The notes under the pieces were generated by a model. That model ran no database searches, was not told where the DNA came from, and saw only the letters and a list, made by a program, of their open reading frames with translations. From Rotaria socialis (taxonomy: Eukaryota > Rotifera > Eurotatoria > Philodinida > Philodinidae): DNA of 64,000 nucleotides. The stretch spans positions 111,427 to 175,426 of the forward strand of contig CAJNYU010001720.1 in assembly GCA_905331475.1 (NCBI GenBank). The letters are read 5' to 3'. Numbering within the stretch: position 1 is the first letter of the stretch; every line of letters begins with the position of its first letter. Both the position numbers and the translations under genes were made by a program. Positions 40,242 through 50,413 of the stretch are shown here, in pieces.

Positions 40242-40968
40242 AGTACTAGACGATCTATCTTGAGAAGAAGTTTACAAGGAAGTATATGAAGACATACAAT
40301 CTATAAACAACAAAATTCGAGAGAAAACACAGTTGTAAGGCTTAGAATAATAAAAGTTTGCATAAAACCTTCAATCACTTGAAAAAAATCGGTTGACACT
40401 AAGTGCAATAGAATGTAATAGATGGAGGCCCTACACTAAACCAGATTTCATAATAGTCACCAGCGTTCAACATTTAGATCCTCAACATAAACTTCTACTA
40501 CAGAGCTATACACACATCGTACCCACACATTAAACTAAGTTTGATCAGACTAAAACCAATATCGAGCCCTCTATCTGACTGCACCCTAATATCGTTTTTG
40601 ATTATGGATCAATTGCAAAGCTTCACAGAAACACAAAAATATTCGAATTCAGCTCTGTTTATAGAATTCTTAAACACATACTTTCGATCTTGCATATTAT
40701 TGACTACGGAAGCCTAACAGTGTTACTAGTAGGCAGTTGCATATGCATTATTTTGCAACTAATAGAAGAGCAAATAGAAAATTTTCACCGATTTCTAATG
40801 ATGCTTGATAAAAGTCAGCTGCCTAAATCCGTATAAGCACAGCTTGTTTTTTTTTCGAACTCGAAATGCAATATATATAGTGTTCTCCGAATTTAGCAGC
40901 AAGTACCGTGCCTATTAAAAAAATAGTCATTTGACGAAACTTCACCAAGTTCAAAGCGCCCACAATTC

Positions 40969-43808
40969 ATGGATTGTATTAATCATTCAAAAAGAATTGT
41001 AAATCCTAAATCACGGCGAACACTAGTCATAGGACATGATGTGTCGCTTATTATGATTGAAAATACTTCCACACTTTTAAATCCAGAAGACAAGGATCTA
41101 TATCTCAGTTTTTTGGATGAATGTCTTGTTTCCCGTTATACGGACTTATCACCATGTATAAAATATTTCAAAAAAGCATCTTCACGAGAACATATTATTC
41201 TTCTATTTCTGGCTTTTGACAAGAGCAATGTGCAAAAAATGGTCTCACAACTAGATCAGTATGAACAACTTCAAGCAATTTTTATTCTCTTACCTTCTGG
41301 CAATGAAAATAGTGATCAACATAAAATGAATAAAAACAATGGTAGTGGATGCTCGAGTGAAACTAGAGTCAAGTTAATTAAAAGCTTCTATGAATGGAAA
41401 CCACTTTCCACAGATTTGCATCAACATATTATTGCAGCGAAAAGTAATCTAAAAGATGTTGGCCTATTCAGCGTCTGTAGTTCACCAGAAACGGCTCTCC
41501 GAGACTTACGACGAGAATTAGGCTCGTTTGTTTGGACTCATACATTTAGAGGTCAGTATTTATTGTCATAGTTTTAGTTTGTTATTCATGTATAGATTAA
41601 TTAGATTTGTCATCTATTGAGACAGACGGGTAAGTTGGAATATTGCAAGGAAATGCTTAAAATCTCAAGAAACATTTGAAAACACTATTCTATACAAAAA
41701 CATTGTCGTGATCTCTCTCGCGTCGTTCAACACTGCTCTAAAGGAGATGCAGCATCTTCAAACTTAGCATTATCTAGCTTCTCCAGATGGAAGCTTTTTT
41801 TCTAGTTTATATCTGTTCACCTGTTGCCATCATGCTACTATGTATTTGTCTTTCTCTCTGACCGATACTGTTGAGACCTGTCTACGTGTATTTATCACTA
41901 TTTGTTATTTTTGATATGACATAATTTCAGGAGACTTCGTTTTAAAGATTGAATATGTGACTCGTGACTTCTAAGAGGAAAGTGCAAAACCAATTCGCTT
42001 CCAAAAGTTTAAAGATGTTCGAACATAGATGATGAATCTCGTTGGTAAATGCTAGCATAAAAATAAAGAAAATAGAACCAAAGCAGCCTAAAAGATGCAA
42101 AAATAGGTGATGTCAGATCGCTTGAATTGCACTATTGGGAGACGTAAGAGAGCAGAGATACATATGTCTGCTTGAATTGAATAGTAGATTTATGTGTTGT
42201 TTGGCATCTTCGACCTCTCTCTCTCTCTCTCTCTTCACGTTTCCAATATTGTTGATATTTGATACTGTGGCAATAATCATATTTTTAGTGCTTCTCGTGG
42301 CTATGCCTCATAATTCACAAGAAGCTAAACGACAAATGTTAAAAGAATGCCGAAAATTTTACAAGGGTAATCCTTCTCAAAACAAGAAGATTGATGAATT
42401 CGAAAAAACATATCAAGCATCCAATGCTATACGTTGGTACACTGAGCCATGCTTTCTTTCAACACTAGTCAACAAAAATTTGCGCTCGGAAAATGTTCAT
42501 GCCCTATACTTATTTAGATATTTCATCTTCGATCTATGCGCTAGCCTCGCAGAAGCACGATACACACATGCAACTCCTATTTCTGTATATCGTGGTACAA
42601 TACTTCGTCGAGACGAAGTTGAGCAGCTACGTATAGGTTCATTGGTCTCTACCAATGGCTTTCTTTCTTCATCCCGTTGTCTTGAAGTTGCTTTGTCGTT
42701 TATATGTTCTGATCCAGGAGTTAATATGCAGATCAGTAGGAACCGCAATGATCCTGAACAATTCTCGCTATTTAAAATCGGCATTGACATTAATCTATCA
42801 CCCGATATTGTCGTTGCCGATATAAGCAATGTAAGTCACATACCAGACGAAAACGAATTCCTATTTGATCTAGGCACGACATTTGTCGTTACCAATATAT
42901 TTTATGATGGCGAAAATTTTATATGGAATATTCAAATGACAGCGTCAAATCAAGTCGCACAATTAAATCGTGAATATGATTCGTATATGCGTGAGCGCCT
43001 CTCTGAAACAAATGCTGCAATTTTATTTGGCCGGATGCTAGCTCATTTGAGTGAATATTCACTAGCAATAAAATATTTTCAGCGTCTAATACGAGTTCTA
43101 CCTATTGAACATGAAGATCGACCGAATCTACACTACCAACTTGCTCGTATGTATCGTTTTCTTGGTAAACATAATCAAGCTATTCATTATTTTCGATGCG
43201 CTAAGTTACTACAACGTCGTGCTTTACCTCACAATAGTTATGAATACGGCATGACATTAGCCGGTCTTGGTACTGTTTATTTGGAATTAAACGATTCAAA
43301 GCGAGCAGTACGCATATTGGAGGAAGCTAGTGTTTGTTATAATCTTGTGTCACGACCCTATAATACTGAAACAATGTTCCATTTTAATCGACTTAGTTAT
43401 GCTTATTACCTTGAAACACAATATGAACGAGCATTGAAATTACTCAATGCAACGTTAGCCATTTATAAACAGAAAATGCCAGCTGATCATCCTGGTCATG
43501 CTCAGGCTTATCACAATTTAGGTTTGGTGCATCGTGCAATGGGTAATAGCGATGAGGCACTCACTGCTTTTAAAGACGCTCTGAGAATGCGGCAAGCTCT
43601 ACTTGCTCCTAATCATCCATATATTGCCCGTACATACTTTCAGATGGGCTTACTTTTTGAAGAGTGCAAAGATTACGATGCAGCACTGGAATGCGCTAGA
43701 AAAGCGCTTAATATTCAAGAACTCAAACTACCATCTAATCATAACGAACTCATTCTATCAAGTGAGCTAGTTGGAAGTCTACTATCCAAAACAAATGTGG
43801 CTATGTAA
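40969..43808 (+). CDS. ADP-ribosyltransferase (ART) fused to TPR repeats
   Basis: Two exons, 40969-41551 and 42289-43808, joined G|TG to give 700 residues; the 737 bp intron holds a CT microsatellite. Residues 1 to about 194 form an uncharacterised N-terminal domain (TLVIGHDVSL, HIILLFLAFD, AIFILLPS). Next is an R-S-ExE type mono-ADP-ribosyltransferase domain: NAIRWYTEPCF, the Arg of VYRGT (296), STNGFLSSS (315-323) and the E-N-E catalytic pair (382, 384). This family normally moves ADP-ribose from NAD to protein arginine. About residues 430-690 are TPR repeats (AIKYFQRLIRVLP, HAQAYHNLGLVHRAMGNSDEALTAF, and similar), which usually bind protein partners. All catalytic residues are kept. I recall this ART-TPR type as highly expanded in bdelloid rotifers. 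No signal peptide, so probably cytosolic. Reading straight upstream of 42289 would wrongly add intron sequence. Confidence 0.88.
42214..42234. repeat. (CT)n microsatellite in the ART-TPR intron
   Basis: CT run about 55 bp upstream of the second exon's acceptor site. It may double as part of an extended polypyrimidine tract. Confidence 0.8.
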
Positions 43809-44371
43809 TCGCTTTTCTTATTTCAAATATAACAATGAAATTTATTATGCGATTTAAGAATGACTAGCTTTGACAACGACATAAACTTGAATTTTCCAAA
43901 AGTGAGATTCACTTGGTGGAAACGTAAAAACGACTTACTAGTAAACAACATTAAGAGTACATGTCTAAAAGATGATATCCTCTCAATTTTCTTACGTATA
44001 TTTCGTTTATATAGTTATGTCATGTAATTGAAAGATTAAAATGAAATTATATATGAAGAAAAAAACAAAGAGATTATCTGGCAGATAATATGCATATAGC
44101 AGTATTGTAGGTTGTTCAAGAGTTCTTTTTAGAAAAGACTGATCCATGCTTCAGCACAAACTATCAAAGAAAGCATTTGCTGATAGAAAAAATATCCTTT
44201 TTTGAACAACAAATAATTATATTTAGCTTAAATAAGATGACACTTTTTTTCATACACGCTCTGACTTATTTTCAGTACGAATTACATTATTTAACTATGT
44301 TTGATCTCGTTAGAAAATATGCATCTTATTGTTTGGTTAAATGTTGTCCTACTTTATTATACGATATGTAA
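43809..44371. other. intergenic between convergent ART-TPR and ispF genes
   Basis: 563 bp, AT-rich, shared 3' flank of two convergent genes. No feature was recognised beyond AT-rich text. Confidence 0.4.
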
Positions 44372-44872
44372 TCAAACAAGAACACTGACACAAGCCTGAG
44401 CAGCAATACCTTCCTCCCGTCCAATAAAACCCATTTTCTCTGTTGTTGATGCTTTTACACTAACGCGTTCGATGTCAATAGCTAGTAGCTCGCTGAGTTT
44501 TTCACGCATACGCTGTCGATAAGGAGAAATATAAGGCTTTTCAGCAATAATCGTAATATCAATATTAATCAATTCACCGCCCTTCTCATGCACGATCGCC
44601 AAAGCATGTTTAAGAAACATGCTTGATCTGGCTCCTTTCCATTGGATATCGTCAGGAGCGAAATGCATACCAATGTCACCAGCAGCCACTGAACCAAGTA
44701 AGGCATCTACAAGGGCATGAAGCCCTACGTCTCCATCGGAATTAGCTTCTATATCATACATCGAGGGAACTTCAACTCCACACAGCATAACTTTGTTCGT
44801 AGAACCATTTTGTGTAGGAAGATAACGATGAGCATCAAAACCCATGCCTATTCGTGTTTGTTTCGAAGTCAT
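44372..44872 (-). CDS. ispF: 2-C-methyl-D-erythritol 2,4-cyclodiphosphate synthase (IspF), bacterial type
   Basis: Converts CDP-methylerythritol 2-phosphate to the cyclic diphosphate with release of CMP, step 5 of the MEP isoprenoid pathway. This pathway is found in bacteria and plastids and normally absent from animals. Intronless, 166 residues from the ATG at 44872, the family length. Seen: RIGMGFDAHRY (Zn ligands Asp and His), CGVEVP, SDGDVGLHALVDALLG (third Zn ligand His), GDIGMHF, QWKGA, DITIIAEKP, VSVKASTTEKMGF and GREEGIAAQA. QWKGA with EGIAAQA suggests an alphaproteobacterial-type donor (inference). Odd point: the His before SDGD, a substrate-contact residue in E. coli (H34), is Asn here. 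An in-frame ATG at 44917 would add a poor extension, and GT...AG at 44920-44880 could instead be a 41 nt 5' UTR intron. Same strand as ispE, 0.8 kb downstream of it. Confidence 0.93.
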   Translation of the reverse strand: MTSKQTRIGMGFDAHRYLPTQNGSTNKVMLCGVEVPSMYDIEANSDGDVGLHALVDALLGSVAAGDIGMHFAPDDIQWKGARSSMFLKHALAIVHEKGGELINIDITIIAEKPYISPYRQRMREKLSELLAIDIERVSVKASTTEKMGFIGREEGIAAQACVSVLV

Positions 44873-45095
44873 ATTAGAACTAAAACAATACAATGTATTA
44901 TTATTTTTCTCTATCATTACCAATAAAAACTAGGTAGATTTTTACTGGGAACGTAATTATTCTATGATGCGCATTTTTTTTCTTCAAAGAACTGTTCTGT
45001 TTTAATATGGTATTATCAGTTTAGGGACAATTTTGAGTAATCAAATGAAGCTTTACGAAAATGCAATATAAATTAATAAAGTATTCAAAGAAAGC

Positions 45096-45240
45096 AAGTG
45101 TGGATGTGGGGTGTGGGTGAATGGGTATGGATGATGGATATCATGGAGAAGTGCTCACACGTGGGTGTGAGTGAATGGGTACCAGAAATGGGTGCAGATG
45201 TATCCGGGATACTTCAAATGTGGGTGTGGGTGAAGGGTAT
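45096..45240 (+). repeat. G-rich minisatellite with TGTGGG/GGTGTGGGTG motifs
   Basis: Irregular array of GTGTGG, GTGGGTG and AATGGGT units on the plus strand, e.g. GGTGTGGGTGAATGGGT recurring with variation. It resembles TGTGGG, the unit I recall for bdelloid telomeres, but is imperfect and internal. A similar motif occurs in both arms of the foldback near 61050 and 61240. Confidence 0.7.
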
Positions 45241-45272
45241 ATATGTACTCATATGTCGCATATATCGGAAAA

Positions 45273-45316
45273 TTAAACTAAAACTAAATCTAGGAATAGA
45301 TTTAGTTTTAGTTTAA
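45273..45316. repeat. perfect 20 bp hairpin with 4 nt loop
   Basis: Arms 45273-45292 and 45297-45316 are exact reverse complements, with loop GGAA. The arms contain ACTAAAACTAAATCTA and its mirror. It lies directly after the G-rich minisatellite. A chance 20 bp perfect hairpin is unlikely. It could be a cruciform, a small foldback or a transcript 3' structure. Confidence 0.85.
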
Positions 45317-45671
45317 CTTTTTCTTTTCTCCATTTATATTTGAACTCGAATTAGACAGCTACTCTTAAAAAATGCAAACGTGCTATTAATGAAGTAAAAT
45401 AATTGGATAATATTTTATCATACACGTTAGCAAAATAATATTATCAAGAATAGTTTTTCATATCGCATAACGATATGTCGCTTGTTATTCTGTCAATATT
45501 GTTTATATTAAGCAAATAATATACTCGTATGTTTATTTGCATACCTTTTATTTTTTTAAATACTGGTAAGAGTATGATGGAAGGGTTTCAAAAGTAGTAG
45601 ACACTTGCAATAGGTAATATGTAAGTTTTTCTAAAAAGATCAATCTAGAACAAAATAATATATTTATCCTC

Positions 45672-46589
45672 TTAAATTTGATTAATGTTAAATGCATCAG
45701 GACATGAACTTGAAACGATCATTATAGAAGAGAAATGAATAGTTAATATGTCAACTAGTTCATTAGCATGTTGAAGGTCTCGAGCGAGACCAAATATAGC
45801 CGAACCACTTCCACACAAAAGAGTACGTAGAGCGCCTGCAGAAACAATAATTTCATGTGCTTTGGCAATATCAGGATAAGCAGTGAGTACAACAGGTTCA
45901 AAATCATTAGATAAACCTGTTGCTAAAAGTTCACTGATGCTAATTGGTATTTCTTTCTTGTCACATAATCGAGCCAGAAGTCTTTCAGTACTAGTTCCAG
46001 GTTGTCGATTTGGCACTGCATCGAGAACAGCATATGCATGTGGCGTTGATACACCTATTCCAGGGTGTACAAGGATACCCCAAAGCACAGGTAGCTCAAA
46101 ATCTAGTGATTCAATAATTTCACCACGACCGCGTACACGCACTGGTTTTTCTGCCAAAAACAACGGTACATCGGAACCGATACGTGCAGCCATAGCTGTT
46201 AATTCTAATGGTTCAACTTTTTGATTAAAATAATTATTTAAGGCTCGTAAAACGGCAGCTGCATCACTACTACCACCACCTAATCCTGCCTCAGTTGGTA
46301 TACGCTTGTAAAGATCAATTTCTATATTAAAGGGACTATCAATATGCATCAGATATGCATCAGCTGCTCGATATACTAAATTTCGAGTATCAACAGGTAG
46401 ACGTGAATCATTACAAGTCACTTTAATAGAATTCTTATCTGAAGCAGGTTTGATATGGACGCGTAATTCATCTGCTGGTTCACCAAATTGTACCACGAAT
46501 GAATCAATATTATGATAACCATCAGTACGTTCCATCTTATCAAATATATCTAATGTTAAATTGATTTTGCAAGGTGCACGTAAAAACAT
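45672..46589 (-). CDS. ispE: 4-diphosphocytidyl-2-C-methyl-D-erythritol kinase (IspE), bacterial type
   Basis: GHMP-family kinase that phosphorylates CDP-methylerythritol with ATP, step 4 of the MEP pathway, making the substrate of IspF. Intronless, 305 residues from the ATG at 46589, slightly longer than the usual 280-300. Seen: APCKINLTL (catalytic Lys), RTDGYHNI (substrate His), the ATP-binding glycine loop PTEAGLGGGSSDAAAVL, GSDVPLFL (catalytic Asp), HPGIGVSTPHAY, GLSNDFE and LLCGSGSAIFG. All key residues are intact and no stop interrupts the frame. Animals make isoprenoids by the mevalonate route, so a bacterial origin is the simplest reading. Codon use looks AT-rich like the neighbours, suggesting residence long enough to adapt. 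A GTG six bases upstream in frame is less likely as start. Confidence 0.94.
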   Translation of the reverse strand: MFLRAPCKINLTLDIFDKMERTDGYHNIDSFVVQFGEPADELRVHIKPASDKNSIKVTCNDSRLPVDTRNLVYRAADAYLMHIDSPFNIEIDLYKRIPTEAGLGGGSSDAAAVLRALNNYFNQKVEPLELTAMAARIGSDVPLFLAEKPVRVRGRGEIIESLDFELPVLWGILVHPGIGVSTPHAYAVLDAVPNRQPGTSTERLLARLCDKKEIPISISELLATGLSNDFEPVVLTAYPDIAKAHEIIVSAGALRTLLCGSGSAIFGLARDLQHANELVDILTIHFSSIMIVSSSCPDAFNINQI

Positions 46590-47584
46590 GGTCACTTGAG
46601 GCTTGTATTTGTTCGTTTCTTTTCAGTGATCGTCGATGATGTGAAATGAAGAAAAAATAATCAAGTACTGCACGTATATCGCCTTCGTTTCTCATAGTTT
46701 GATTGCCAATGAAAGATACTCGCAGAATTGGAGAACAAGAAACCAATGCCATCTGTACTTTTCAATTCAGCATCATAGAAGTTAATTTCGGGTCGATAAT
46801 TTTTTAGAACTTTCTCGTCTCTCTGACGTAATTTGCTAGTAATAAGAAAACAAAACAATGAATGACCGTTGGAGATTCAAACAATATGCAATTATTATAT
46901 CAAAATATGAATGAAGAACATATTTTTACATTTTAGATATAAATTTTTGAGAAATTAGCTATAGATTCATTTTAGATGTAGTAAACGCATGCCATTGTGC
47001 TGCTGGCAATCTTCAAGCAGTTATCTACCATCTAATTAGTGAGCTTAATTATAACAAAAATATGAGTTTTGAAGTTTTTATCAAGACCTACTATTGTTGG
47101 GAATGGTACTTTCTACAATCAGCTGAATTAAAAAAATATTATTGGCTTTTTGCATGAAAATACTGCGTAGAAACTATATATGAAACAGAAAAAAATAATT
47201 CGATTTTGCAAGAAATCCTGAATAAAAATTCAATCCTAAACAGGATACTACTTAGTATTTATCATAGGGTAATCTCGATGAAGGTATAGGTGAAATTGAG
47301 GGTCATATTTGCATATTTTCTTAAAGTGTGCTTCCTTCTACCGAGTTTATCCATCCTTGGAATATAAAACAGACAAGTGCATAAGAAGTCGCCGAAAAAT
47401 GATGCAGTAAATCTAAAAATAAGTTGCATATTATTGATTTCATGCGTATTAGTTAGCCACAGTAAGATTAAGAGGTATTTTACATTTTCTCAGGAATGCT
47501 TAGAAATATTTTGTTGCAAGAATCAGACTTCAGATGATTCAGCTTTTATATAAACTTGTGTGTTTGTTTGTCTCATTTAAATGC
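46590..47584. other. ispE upstream flank
   Basis: Should contain the ispE promoter on the minus strand. Two overlapping short minus-strand frames (46540-46858) match nothing I know and may be 5' UTR. AT-rich beyond that. Confidence 0.35.
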
Positions 47585-48330
47585 AGTGCTTCGGACTATG
47601 ATTTCAATGATGTCCTTCAGTAGATCGAAATTTCTTCTGCTTGTCATTTTCATTCATCAACATTTTTTGACTAATACTATGAAAAATGTAACGGACCACG
47701 AACTTTCAGACATTATTTATCTTGACCGCCTCAGTGGTCGATATTATAATTTAAATGCTGCACACAATTCTATTTTGCTTACCAATCGGCGCCGAAGTTT
47801 GTGCTGAATACAGTCTCAACAACTTTTGTGAAAAATCCTGGGTTGTCACTTAGTTTCTTTCATGATCACCATCGTCTTTATAAGATTTAATATCAAGGTT
47901 AATTAAAAACTGCCGAAGGAAGAAATTTAAACATTTAGCGTGTGATGATCGGCGAATATTTATTCATGTCGAAAAAATTCCTTCCAAATATTGACCAAAG
48001 GTTTAGTCTTGGCTCGTTAGTTGGTGAAGGACAATCTGGGATGGATTGACGTGGAAGCATTTCAGCAGTAGACCCATATGGATATCCCCAAATGCATTGC
48101 TCAAAAATAGAGATTGTCTATTGACCTGTTGGTATACATACTGTTAGTGTCGCTGTTCGAACAGCAAAATGGACACAAGTAGAAGAATTTGAACTTCTAG
48201 TCGAAGTGATCGATATACCAGAAGGATCAACAACTAATTTACCTCTCATGATGCCAACAGATAGACCATAATATGAATAAGAAACATAAATTTCATTTTT
48301 ATACTTCATCGCATAATTCATGACTGAACT
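47585..48330 (+). pseudogene. possible decayed coding remnant, membrane/secreted-protein-like
   Basis: Plus strand. An ATG-led piece (47598-47807) begins with a hydrophobic signal-like segment (FLLLVIFIHQHFL), then YLDRLSGRYYNLNAAHN, and ends in a stop. After several stops, protein-like text resumes: GSLVGEGQSGMD, ISAVDPYGYPQ, and from about 48124 VGIHTVSVAVRT...EEFELLVEVIDIPEGSTT. The later pieces look like beta-rich extracellular repeats (cadherin-like spacing at best). Frame changes and stops separate the pieces. I cannot name the parent gene; unannotated introns are an alternative to decay. Confidence 0.3.
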
Positions 48331-50413
48331 CTGCTCAACTAATTAACGATTTCTAAATAAAAATAGGTTATATTGTGGCTGGATTTGAAGTCCTCGCTGC
48401 GAGCTACAGTGTAGGTAGAAGTAAGCAGTTAAACACCGAGAAAAACATCAAATCATAATTATCTACAACAGTTCTGATGTGATCTATGTAAAGTATAGCA
48501 AGTGGTGGCACATTGTTAGTCTGCTAATTATATTAAACTGATCTTATGGCTTTGTGTATACAATGACATGAGAGAGAGAGAGAGAGAGAGAGATTCTTCA
48601 CTAAATAGTTCCCTACAGCATAATAATTGGAGTTAGACTCACGCTAACATTTGAGTCATCAACGTCGCAGACGTCTCAGTGTTAATCGAGATGATGATTG
48701 GTTCATTATTTCAAGTTGATTTTGAATCAAACAATAAAATGACGTTGGTTGAAGATCACTTTGAGAGAAACAGGACAATCTAGAGTGTGACATTGATTAA
48801 GCTATGAATCGTAACTGTTTTTCATGAAGATTTTAAATCATTATAAATATTTTCATGTATACTTTAACAATCTATAAGTCCGAAATTAGTTTCAAAATTC
48901 CATTCAGTTACATAGCTTGCTTGTGTCTGTAAATTCAGTTGCTATAGGTAAAAGTTAATGTTCATCATTGTCTGAAAACATTCTTCCAATAGAGCTTTCA
49001 GCCATAATGGCATGAAACGCTTTTCTTCGTAAAAGTGGGTTGCTTCTGTCTTGAGTGTAGTCTTTTAATGTAATTAATAAAAAGAATGCTTTCTAATAGC
49101 ATTTGGACGATTGTCTTGTGAGTAGCAGTACGATAGATGTAATTCTTTTCTTTTCTTTTCACAAAAAATAAGTGAATACTTTAATATACGTGGATGCGGA
49201 AGTTTATCACAAATAGTGCAAGCCATCTAGTACCATCGAAAGTTTTGCTTATCAAATTTATGATCAAATCAAAATACGAACTGCAACTCGTCCATTGATT
49301 GGACAAATGCAGAAGTCCATAGTTTATCGTGTGAATATAATCGTCAGAATTTCAAATAGAACTAAAATAAAATGATGATAAATACAATTTTTGTTGTGTT
49401 TTAGATTGAGATAAACTGCATTAAAAGTTTCAGAAAAGGAAGACGAAACTTATAAAAAAAAAAAATTCAATACATTATATCAGCGTTGTTCAATGGATTA
49501 GCTAGTAATCGTTGAAAAGCAAAACATATTGATGCCAATGCCAATACCAATAGTCTCTGTTTGACAATAATTCGAAATCTATCAATACTATGTTTCGTTT
49601 CATATAGGAAAAAATGAGAATCTTTAACAAAGATACAAATTCAAAACATATCTTTGACTAACTACGACAAATGACTTGACGAACGCAAAGTTAGCAACTT
49701 TTTAAAGTCAGTTTGTTTCTTGCAATCATTTAATACTTCAAAGATTTGTACTTAAAAGTATCCTAGTCGAAGAGAATAATAGATTTACACGGGAAAAACT
49801 AGAAGTTTTTTGATAAATCATAATAATTAAAATAAATATGTTTTTGTTTTTGTTTTTGTTTTTGATTTGAATAGAATAATCATATTTTTAAAGGTATGAT
49901 TCTGAAATCATAAAATAACACAAAAATAATATGGATATTATCAATGGTAGACGATCGTATGTTAATATCAAAATTGTCTCATCTGAAATTTTCTCTGTTC
50001 ATAAAATCATCAAATAATTTCTTCTCTGCTTGGTTAATTCATTACAAAATAAAATTCTTTAGTTTTTATTTTATAGTGATTTATACGTATGTTATGTTGG
50101 TGAATCCGATTTCTAACATGAATTTCATAAGTAAATTGTACAAAAAAATTCAACCATCACTGTTAGGGTTCGCAATAGGAATGTTACTTAAAATAAAATC
50201 TTTTGCATGGTTATGTACTAGCAGTACTTAATTATTGATGAATATGAGTGTTGTTTGTTGTTCTAGAATTTTTTTGATTTTTCCACAGATTTTACATTAA
50301 CTTGTACAGACATTAGATTCATATAATCTACACTCAATATCTTTCTCTGTTGAATTATAGAAATAAATAAAATATCTGGTAAATAAATAGTGCAGTATAT
50401 TTATTTATTGTTA
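48331..50413. other. intergenic, 2.1 kb
   Basis: AT-rich; contains a GA microsatellite at 48570-48593 and a TTTTTG tandem repeat near 49840-49865. No gene was recognised. Confidence 0.4.
48570..48593. repeat. (GA)n microsatellite
   Basis: Uninterrupted GA tract in the gap upstream of the UPF0462 gene. Confidence 0.9.

Larger units (their letters stand above)
44873..45671. other. interval between ispF and ispE
   Basis: About 800 bp holding a G-rich TGTGGG-like repeat block, a perfect hairpin, and AT-rich sequence in which the ispF promoter must lie. No coding frame was recognised. Confidence 0.5.

Noticed and set aside
42135..42288. N-terminal extension of the ART-TPR second exon (hydrophobic, looks like a membrane segment)
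   Set aside because: This is intron sequence read through. A good acceptor at 42287-42288 joins exon 1 in frame, and the hydrophobic run comes from a CT tract and polypyrimidine region.
45883..46224. 113-codon plus-strand frame inside ispE
   Set aside because: Antisense shadow of the IspE frame; composition follows IspE codons and no family match.
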